DNA from: an uncultured Acidimicrobiales bacterium
GTDB taxonomy: Bacteria; Actinomycetota; Acidimicrobiia; Acidimicrobiales; UBA10347
Reading direction: 5' to 3'
Assembly: GCA_937941245.1 (NCBI GenBank)
Contig: CALDYC010000088.1
Coordinates: 1-36,666, forward strand
DNA: 36,666 bases
Below, piece by piece: positions 7,747-13,610 of this stretch (position 1 is its first letter; every line of letters starts with the position of its first letter). Below the pieces are notes generated by a model, which did no database searches, was not told the DNA's origin, and saw only the letters and a program-made list of their open reading frames with translations. Made by a program: the position numbers and the translations under genes.

Positions 7747-8510
7747 TCAACCACTTTGCTGCTGGGTCGGCGACCCACGTGTGCATCGGGGCAACCGACC
7801 CTGACCGCACCGCAGCGTTTTTCGCAGCGTTCGGCTTCGTCGCGGATGATGACCGTTCGATGGTGCGTGGCCTGGGTCAACGAACAGAGATCGAGATCAC
7901 CGAAGCGTCTGGCGGCCGTCGACTCGTCGACTACGACCTGGGCCCTCGAGGGCTCGACGTCTACACCAGAGACATCGAGGCAACGATCGCGGTTGCACAG
8001 AGAACCGGTGCAGATATCGGACCGGTGGGCGTCGTTGAAATCGGCCCGATGCGCATGCGGCAGGTGACGATTTGGGGACCCGATGGTGTCCCGCTCGTGG
8101 CGATCGAAAGTGAGAAACGACGATCGAGTCTGCTCGATGAACATGTCGACGAACTGCATTCAGAACTGCATAGTTTGGTCTGGGCCGTCGATGACCGTGA
8201 CTGCGAAGTCGAATGGTTCTGCGCCGGCGGTGCGACCGCTGGGGCCAAGCTGGCTTTTGGTGATCCGGCCGTCGCAACGTTCATGTGCCTGCCCGATGAA
8301 AGCGTCGAGTTGAACATGTGCATGCTGGCTGGGATCGACAATCACCCGATCCGATTCGAACTCTTGACCTTTGCAGGTATGCCCGGGAACCCGTTCGAAG
8401 CGACGGCTCAGGCAGGCATCCAAGCGATCGGCTTCACCGTTGACGGACTCGATGCTCCAGCCCGAATCGTGAGTCCCGGAGGGGTCGTGGTCGACCTGCG
8501 AGCCAGCTGA
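7743..8510 (+). CDS. VOC-superfamily (glyoxalase/extradiol dioxygenase fold) protein, two-domain
   Basis: 255 aa from the GTG at 7743, which overlaps the upstream TGA; the track start at 7674 lies inside the previous gene. The N-terminal ATHVCIGATDPDRTAAFF is the classic VOC opening (HV-I-v-D-d-aa-Fy), followed by VTIWGPDGVPLVAIES, the usual strand pair closing a VOC module. A second, weaker module starts at ELHSLVWAVDD and ends with FELLTFAGMPG. VOC proteins are metal-dependent isomerases, lyases or ring-cleaving dioxygenases, or ligand binders. The full His/His/Glu extradiol set cannot be assigned with certainty. It is the last gene of the plus-strand operon and may act on a product of the oxygenase (inference). 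Confidence 0.75.
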   Translation: MINHFAAGSATHVCIGATDPDRTAAFFAAFGFVADDDRSMVRGLGQRTEIEITEASGGRRLVDYDLGPRGLDVYTRDIEATIAVAQRTGADIGPVGVVEIGPMRMRQVTIWGPDGVPLVAIESEKRRSSLLDEHVDELHSELHSLVWAVDDRDCEVEWFCAGGATAGAKLAFGDPAVATFMCLPDESVELNMCMLAGIDNHPIRFELLTFAGMPGNPFEATAQAGIQAIGFTVDGLDAPARIVSPGGVVVDLRAS

Positions 8511-8575
8511 TCCCGGCCGTTCCTATCTGCTGTCCTTTCGTGGCGGTTCTATCCTGTCGGTGCCACGACCCATGG

Positions 8576-9238
8576 TCAGCCGACGATGCGAATCGTTGCC
8601 GAGGTGTTGTCGTCGCTGAGCGTCTCGGCGATATCGGTGATGGTTCCAGAGATCGGATCGGACATCGCCGCACGACGAATCGTCGTGGCCGGGTCCACGC
8701 GTGACAGCCCGACGCGCATTGGACCAATGCGACGTTCGACCATCATCGGCTCGTCAAACGTTGGCGGTTCGACGGTGAGATCAAGCCGCGGGTCAACCCC
8801 GGCCATCTCGGGTACGGCCACACCGACGATGTCGGCCACCGACCGTCCTGCTAGCGAAAACGTCCCGCCAGTCAGCTGACGTCGCGGGTTTACAAGCACG
8901 CTGTAGGAGCGAAACTCGTAGCCGAACCTCGGCCAGACTCCTGAACCGGTCATGGCACCTTCAGCCCACAGGGTGCCCCGGCCAACTACGTCGGGGCCGA
9001 GATAATGGCGATGATCGCCATGTACCTCCATGTCGAATACCCATTCGCCGGCGAACCCGGCCATGGCATGACCGTCGAGCGCGGTGTCGGGCTCGCACAC
9101 TTGCGTGACTCTGATGCCGGTGCCGCCCTCTGTCGCCGCCAGGGTGCGGCGCTGGTGCAGGTTCCCGGCAAAGGAACCATCGGGATTGAACACGTACTCG
9201 GTGACCAGCCAGGCACCACCGAATGGATCGTCACTCAT
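8576..9238 (-). CDS. Lipocalin-like protein, single to double barrel
   Basis: 220 aa from the ATG at 9238, where ATGAGTGA overlaps the end of the upstream gene by 8 bp; the much longer track ORF has an unnatural N-terminus and is not used. GGAWLVTEYVFNPDGSFAG resembles the GEW-G-VYDP-G module opening of its neighbours, and HYLGPDVVGRGTLWAEG is the shared GPD motif. The C-terminal half (VERRIGPMRVGLSRVDP) is less clear. It is the last gene of the minus-strand operon and converges on the VOC gene across a 65-bp gap in which I see no good terminator. The function is unknown; a ligand-binding barrel is inferred. Confidence 0.6.
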   Translation of the reverse strand: MSDDPFGGAWLVTEYVFNPDGSFAGNLHQRRTLAATEGGTGIRVTQVCEPDTALDGHAMAGFAGEWVFDMEVHGDHRHYLGPDVVGRGTLWAEGAMTGSGVWPRFGYEFRSYSVLVNPRRQLTGGTFSLAGRSVADIVGVAVPEMAGVDPRLDLTVEPPTFDEPMMVERRIGPMRVGLSRVDPATTIRRAAMSDPISGTITDIAETLSDDNTSATIRIVG

Positions 9239-10151
9239 GGCTAGAACTTTCGAAGTTGGCGTGTCCAACAGCAGCGCCGATGCGCCGTTCGCCTTCGAAC
9301 CATTGGTGAATGACTGCCTTTGCTGAACCGTCGGCACGCGCAATCTCGCGGGACCACAAGCGGCGCTCGTTGGACATAAATAGCAGCTGGCTCGACACGG
9401 CGCGGCCGCCGGCCAGCGTGCCTGAGCCAACGACGTCGTGGGCAGGGGAGAAGCGGGAGTTCCCCTCGACAGAGAAGCTCGCCGTTGCATCGGCGGCGAA
9501 ATGCAGGCCCGACCACGCCAGATCGAGGCTGTCGCCAGCCGCAGTCACTGTTTCGGTATAGGGCGTGGTGCCAACTGGGTTCAGGTCGCCGTCACAGGTG
9601 ACGAGTTGGCCGGACCAGCTTCCGCGACGGTGCAGCAAGGCGGCGCCGCGTCCGGCATTGAGATCTTCAGCGACACCGGCAGGGTCAGTGTCGGCAAAGA
9701 CTGGTTCGATGTCGTCCTCGTCGAGTCGGCGGTGTGATTCGCCGACGACGAGGTAACGCAGCTTCTCTCCACGTGAGATCACCGCGAGTGACAACTGAGT
9801 TCGTTGATCTTGAGCGACAACGAGAGCAAAGCGTTGAGACAAACCGAGATCCGGCCAGTAGTTGTGCGCAGTAACGGCATTATCGCCGATCGGCTCGGCT
9901 CGGCCGTAGTTGAGCGGGCCCTGATACACCCGATAGGTGCCGTGATCAGCGATCGTGTACGAGCCAGCCAGCTCGAAGGGCCCGCTGAATGTCACGTCGA
10001 TCGTGACGATCCCGGTATCGGGATCTCGCTGAACGTTGCGCTGATCTCTGCCGTAGCCGAGAAAGCGCCCAGTTGGGTCATAGACCTCGGACTGGCCGAA
10101 CCATTCGCCGACCCCGGCGCTGAACGAGCGTGACAGCGGGGATTTGTTCAC
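9231..10151 (-). CDS. Two-domain lipocalin-like protein
   Basis: 306 aa from the GTG at 10151, overlapping the preceding stop as GTGA. The first module has GEWFGQSEVYDPTGRFLG and VYQGPLNYGRAEPIG; the second has GSWSGQLVTCDGDLNPVG and SPAHDVVGSGTLAGG. Layout and length match the plus-strand protein at 6793-7746, so the two are likely paralogues split between convergent operons. No signal peptide is visible. The repeated module suggests a binding barrel of the DUF3598/lipocalin type; ligand and role are not known. Its position downstream of a shared operator links it to the chlorophyll-type genes. Confidence 0.6.
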   Translation of the reverse strand: MNKSPLSRSFSAGVGEWFGQSEVYDPTGRFLGYGRDQRNVQRDPDTGIVTIDVTFSGPFELAGSYTIADHGTYRVYQGPLNYGRAEPIGDNAVTAHNYWPDLGLSQRFALVVAQDQRTQLSLAVISRGEKLRYLVVGESHRRLDEDDIEPVFADTDPAGVAEDLNAGRGAALLHRRGSWSGQLVTCDGDLNPVGTTPYTETVTAAGDSLDLAWSGLHFAADATASFSVEGNSRFSPAHDVVGSGTLAGGRAVSSQLLFMSNERRLWSREIARADGSAKAVIHQWFEGERRIGAAVGHANFESSSHE

Positions 10152-10975
10152 CCGGGCACCACATGCACGGTCTGATGGACGACGGTCGTGTCATCGAGAA
10201 TCTGCGCCAGGTCGGTTTCGGCGGGTTGGGGCAGCAGGTATCGACCGGCAGTGCTGAGGTCGAGTGTCTCGGCTTCAAACGGCCATGGGGCCACGGTGTA
10301 CGTCGGGGTTGCGTCGCCCACGGTTTCGGCGAGCTCGGTGACAGTGATGGTGACGTCGCTGCCATTAGAGGCTGGCACGTGGTCGAAACATGCCTGACCT
10401 CGATCTCCTGGGTGGGCACAGTGCATGTACAACGAGAACGTGTCAAAGAACTGGAGCTGTTTGTAGGCAGTGAAGATCGCGTCTTCGGTCGCGTACTCGG
10501 GCATGGACTGCTCGAGCTGGCTGGTCAAACGTTGCTGACGCTCGGCTTCGACCTCGAGCATGGCATCGACCGTGGACCGGAGTTCGTCAGGAATCAGTTT
10601 CAAGAACACCTTGTCGGACATGCCGAAGCGGCCGTTGTATAGGCCCGTCGTATGCATCGACGAGATCAACCCGCTGAACGGATGATGGGCCTCGTTGAAT
10701 GCGGGCGAACCGGCGCTTGTCGACACGATCTGTTCGAGAGGTGTGGCGGTCAGGTGATACGGAAGCCCGGTCTCGGGGCTCTGCGGTGCGAGCGCATCAA
10801 GTTCGGCCCATCCGTGGTCGTGATGATCGACAACGTACTGCACCGGCTCGCGTGGTGCGATCGGGGCAAAGTCTTTGTTACCGAAGTGTGCCGACACCGA
10901 CCCGGCAAAGGCGGTGTGCTGGTGCATGGCGATCACAAAGTGCGGATGCCCCTCGGCCGCAGTCTGGACGATCAC
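10148..10975 (-). CDS. DUF3891-like protein
   Basis: 275 aa from the GTG at 10975, again in a GTGA overlap with the upstream gene. The N-terminal half reads FVIAMHQHTAFAGSVSAHFG, then VVDHHDHGWAELDALAPQSP and SGLISSMHTTGLYNGRFG, which matches the DUF3891 pattern (a conserved H near the start, HD-GW, then a helix ending in His). The histidine and aspartate clusters suggest a metal site, but no reaction is established for this family to my knowledge. It lies between lipocalin-like genes in one operon. Since the island has no recognisable Staygreen-type Mg-dechelatase, this His-rich protein is one of a few unassigned candidates for handling the central metal or an acid group (speculative). Confidence 0.6.
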   Translation of the reverse strand: MIVQTAAEGHPHFVIAMHQHTAFAGSVSAHFGNKDFAPIAPREPVQYVVDHHDHGWAELDALAPQSPETGLPYHLTATPLEQIVSTSAGSPAFNEAHHPFSGLISSMHTTGLYNGRFGMSDKVFLKLIPDELRSTVDAMLEVEAERQQRLTSQLEQSMPEYATEDAIFTAYKQLQFFDTFSLYMHCAHPGDRGQACFDHVPASNGSDVTITVTELAETVGDATPTYTVAPWPFEAETLDLSTAGRYLLPQPAETDLAQILDDTTVVHQTVHVVPG

Positions 10976-11436
10976 GGACGCACAACTCGCACGAAGTCTT
11001 GAATCTGGAACAGATTCGTCTCGCCATCGCGGACCTTGTGCGTGATGATGCGGCGGGTGTCTGGATCAATGAAGTAGTGATTGTTGTAGACGATCGTGTT
11101 CGTCACCTGGCTGTCGATCGTAAACACGTAGTTGAAGTTGGTGAGTTCGGTCCCCTCGAGGGTGAGCTGCTCACTGGTTGCAAAGCATCGTTTGCCATCG
11201 ACGCTGATTGGCGTTTCGTAGATCGTCTCGCCGACGCCGTACAGGTTGTCGAAGTGCTCGTGGAGGTGCCACGTGTTCTCATCGAGCCAGTAGACGTCCA
11301 TGTGGACGGCGCTGCCATCGAGAAACTCGCCGCCAGGTGTGTATGTCTTACACATACCTTCCCAGCGGCCCATGAAGCACTGGTAGGGGCGAGGAGATGC
11401 GGGTCCATAGTTACGGTTGGCGTTTGTCACGCCCAC
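10972..11436 (-). CDS. Small lipocalin-like protein
   Basis: 154 aa from GTG 11436; another in-frame GTG two codons in is equally possible. FMGRWEGMCKTYTPGGEFLDG is the same module opening as in the other three lipocalin-like proteins, followed by alternating strands (WHLHEHFDNLYGVG, TNTIVYNNHYFIDPDTRR) typical of a single 8 to 10-strand barrel. It is the first gene of the minus-strand operon and its start lies 17 bp from operator copy B, so expression is probably controlled there. It may be a single-barrel version of the two-domain neighbours. Function unknown; ligand binding inferred. Confidence 0.62.
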   Translation of the reverse strand: MGVTNANRNYGPASPRPYQCFMGRWEGMCKTYTPGGEFLDGSAVHMDVYWLDENTWHLHEHFDNLYGVGETIYETPISVDGKRCFATSEQLTLEGTELTNFNYVFTIDSQVTNTIVYNNHYFIDPDTRRIITHKVRDGETNLFQIQDFVRVVRP

Positions 11437-11452
11437 ATCGTAGATTCATTTG

Positions 11453-11489
11453 GGTTCGCAAAGTGAAACTACGTTCCGCCTAGCGGAAC
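11453..11489. promoter_or_regulatory. Operator copy B: perfect 17-bp palindrome plus half-site
   Basis: GTTCCGCCTAGCGGAAC (11473-11489) has seven-base perfect arms. The adjoining 11453-11469 segment GGTTCGCAAAGTGAAAC supplies the GTTTC half-site (minus-strand reading) 3 bp away. It lies in the 65-bp gap between the divergent lipocalin-like operon and the Dabb-hydrolase-SDR operon, so it can serve both. Confidence 0.85.
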
Positions 11490-11501
11490 AGGGGGTCTGT
11501 C

Positions 11502-11798
11502 ATGCATGTGCACGCAGTGCAGGTCGTGTTGCACGATCGAACGACCGCCGATCGGTGCGCCGCGTTGATGGCATCGATGGCCGACAAATTCGACGGACTG
11601 GTTCACTTCGAGGTGCGACAGAACGAGGTCGTTGGCGCGTACTCGGCCGATCTTTCATTGACGACGACGTGGGTCGATCTCGCGGCCTATGAGGTCTACG
11701 CATCGCACCCTGACCATCTTGAGGTTCGTCAACAGGTCCTGGACCTCATGTCGAATGCGACAACGCTCGACTACACGATCGATGACATCGCGCCGTGA
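11502..11798 (+). CDS. Dabb (stress-responsive alpha/beta barrel) family protein
   Basis: 98 aa, the usual length for a dimeric ferredoxin-like Dabb domain. VQVVLHDRTTADRCAALMASM, a central LVHFEVRQNE strand and the closing YASHPDHLEVRQQVLDLM (family: yv-hP-H--v---v-p) identify it. Family members are cofactor-free cyclases, monooxygenase-like proteins or binding proteins. It is the first gene of a three-gene operon; its stop overlaps the GTG of the hydrolase gene. The ATG lies 12 bp after operator B, so leader RNA is short or absent. The substrate is unknown. Confidence 0.82.
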   Translation: MHVHAVQVVLHDRTTADRCAALMASMADKFDGLVHFEVRQNEVVGAYSADLSLTTTWVDLAAYEVYASHPDHLEVRQQVLDLMSNATTLDYTIDDIAP

Positions 11799-12760
11799 TA
11801 CGGGCTATCCACTTCTCATTCGATGTGCCGGACTGCTCGGCGGCGGTGGCGACCTTGCACTATCGCGGAGACCCAGGTTCGCTCGATTCTGCCCGGCTGA
11901 CCGGGCTTGTCGCCCCTGATCTCGGCGACGGGCCGCGGCCCGTTGTGATCATTGTCCCTGGCGTGAACATTGCCGTCGAGTCCTATCGCTGGCTGGCAGA
12001 ACGGCTGGTCGAGGCCGGACTGTGCGTTGTCACGTACACCGCCATCGGGTCTCTGGGGCCCGCGGGCGTCGGCATCTCTCCCGGCATCGACCTTGGCGCG
12101 TTGGCCCCCGATCAGGCAGGAAGCCGACCGTCGGCCTCCGCACTTGGACCGCTACTTGAACGGCTCGGCTCGCTCGAAGCTGACTTCGGCGCCGAGGTGG
12201 CTGCGGTCGTGGACCTCGATCGAGTCGGCCTGATTGGTCACTCCGCCGGCGGAACGGTGGTGTTACACAATGCGAATCCCGAGTGGTTCCCAGCAGTTCG
12301 CGCTGCGGTGGCCTACGGCGCACACACCATGACCGCGACGGCACTCGGCCACGGCGAAGCCGCGATTGTCGAAATTCCATCCGCGGTGCCAACGGCGTTA
12401 ATCGCCGGCCAGGTCGACGGCGTGATCGAATCGAGCCGCGACCGGTACCGAAGCGACGATGCCCGCCATGATCCGATTGGCGACACGTTCGACCGGGCCA
12501 TCACGAGCAATCGAGGTGATTGCCACTTCATTGAGATCGCTGACGGCAATCATTTCACGATGTGTGACCCGGTCATTGAGAGTAGCGGCCGGTCCTTTCT
12601 TGAGCCTGAGCTTCGTGGCGACGACCTCGACTCGCGCCGAGTGCTTGGCGACGTTGTAGTCGGCTTCTTGGTCCATTACCTGGCCCCGACGAACGAGAAT
12701 GCCGCTGCGCTGCGCAACGTTCTTGGCTCGTCGGGCGTTTCACGAACCCGACATCGCTGA
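11795..12760 (+). CDS. Alpha/beta hydrolase, chlorophyllase/dienelactone-hydrolase-like fold
   Basis: 321 aa from GTG 11795 (GTGA overlap). RPVVIIVPGVNIAVESYRWLAERL contains the oxyanion region, GLIGHSAGG (residues 146-153) gives nucleophile S150, VPTALIAGQVDGVI the likely acid loop, and GNHFTMCDP the His. Plant chlorophyllases share this order (PVLLFLHGY, GHSRGG, GHLDML), and the spacing of the final Cys-phenylalanine strand before the His is similar. That makes removal of phytol from chlorophyll or pheophytin a reasonable guess given the neighbouring NOL-like gene, but alpha/beta hydrolases are versatile and sequence alone cannot settle it. No secretion signal is seen. Confidence 0.72.
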   Translation: MIRAIHFSFDVPDCSAAVATLHYRGDPGSLDSARLTGLVAPDLGDGPRPVVIIVPGVNIAVESYRWLAERLVEAGLCVVTYTAIGSLGPAGVGISPGIDLGALAPDQAGSRPSASALGPLLERLGSLEADFGAEVAAVVDLDRVGLIGHSAGGTVVLHNANPEWFPAVRAAVAYGAHTMTATALGHGEAAIVEIPSAVPTALIAGQVDGVIESSRDRYRSDDARHDPIGDTFDRAITSNRGDCHFIEIADGNHFTMCDPVIESSGRSFLEPELRGDDLDSRRVLGDVVVGFLVHYLAPTNENAAALRNVLGSSGVSRTRHR

Positions 12761-12794
12761 CCTCGGCCGGCTCCGACCCACGAACGGATATCTC

Positions 12795-13610
12795 ATGAGC
12801 GCACCCCGAAAACGAATCGTGATCACCGGAAGCACCCGAGGGATTGGCAACGGCCTGGCGCGCGAGTTCCTCAAGCGCGACTGCGCCGTTGCGATCAGTG
12901 GCCGGTCGGCTGGTCCGGTGGCTGCGGTCGTGGCAGAACTCGGCGAGTACTACGGAACCGACCGGGTTTGCGGAGCAGCGTGCGACATCACCGATAGCCA
13001 TTTGCTGCAGGGGCTGTGGGACGTAGCGGCTGATGCCTTCGGTGGGGTGGACGTATGGATCAACAATGCTGGTGTGAGCATTGTCCGAAGCCCGTTATGG
13101 GAACAAAGCGATGACGAACTTGCGTCGTTGGTTGCCACCAACCTGACTGGCGCGTTGCTCGGCTCCAAAGTTGCGATTCGAAACATGATCGAACAGCAGA
13201 GCGGCCAGGTGTGGAATACCGAGGGCTTTGGGTCCGATGGAGCTACCCAGAGCGGCATGGTGGCCTACGGCAGCACGAAACGGGCCGTGCGGTACATGCA
13301 GAAGGGCCTGCGCAAAGACACCGCCGACACGCCAGTGCAGGTCTGCACAATGTCGCCGGGAATTGTCGTCACAGATCTGCTCGTCGGTGACTACGACCTG
13401 ACGTCAGACGAGTGGGAGAAGTCGAAGAAGATCTTCAACATTCTCGGCGACACTGTCGAAACGGTCACGCCGTGGCTCGCTGAGCACATGCTGTCCACTG
13501 ACAAGTCAGGTGCGAGAGTCGCGTGGCTCACCCGACGCAAAGCCTCGAGTCGATTTATGACCGCCGCGTTCCGCAAGCGTGACCTCTTTTCAGCGATCGA
13601 GGGTGCCTGA
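12795..13610 (+). CDS. SDR oxidoreductase, homologue of chlorophyll b reductase (NOL/NYC1 type)
   Basis: 271 aa from ATG 12795; the longer track ORF starts inside the hydrolase. Classical SDR signatures: TGSTRGIG (11-18, NAD(P) binding), NNAG (90-93) and Y158-x3-K162. Beyond the generic SDR pattern it matches plant NOL/NYC1 along its length: GSTRGIGNGLAREFLK, VDVWINNAG, the rare GFGSDG (GAGSDG in plants), VAYGSTKRAVRYMQKGL, MSPGIVVTDLL, KIFNILGD and a closing LTRRKASSRFM. NOL/NYC1 reduces the C7 formyl of chlorophyll b to the hydroxymethyl form, the entry of the b-type pigment into breakdown. Its location near RCCR and PaO homologues strengthens that reading. It overlaps the convergent LivHMG gene by 21 bp. 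Specificity is inferred. Confidence 0.85.
   Translation: MSAPRKRIVITGSTRGIGNGLAREFLKRDCAVAISGRSAGPVAAVVAELGEYYGTDRVCGAACDITDSHLLQGLWDVAADAFGGVDVWINNAGVSIVRSPLWEQSDDELASLVATNLTGALLGSKVAIRNMIEQQSGQVWNTEGFGSDGATQSGMVAYGSTKRAVRYMQKGLRKDTADTPVQVCTMSPGIVVTDLLVGDYDLTSDEWEKSKKIFNILGDTVETVTPWLAEHMLSTDKSGARVAWLTRRKASSRFMTAAFRKRDLFSAIEGA

Noticed and set aside
8511-8575. Terminator between convergent operons
   Set aside because: I could not find a convincing hairpin in this 65-bp gap.
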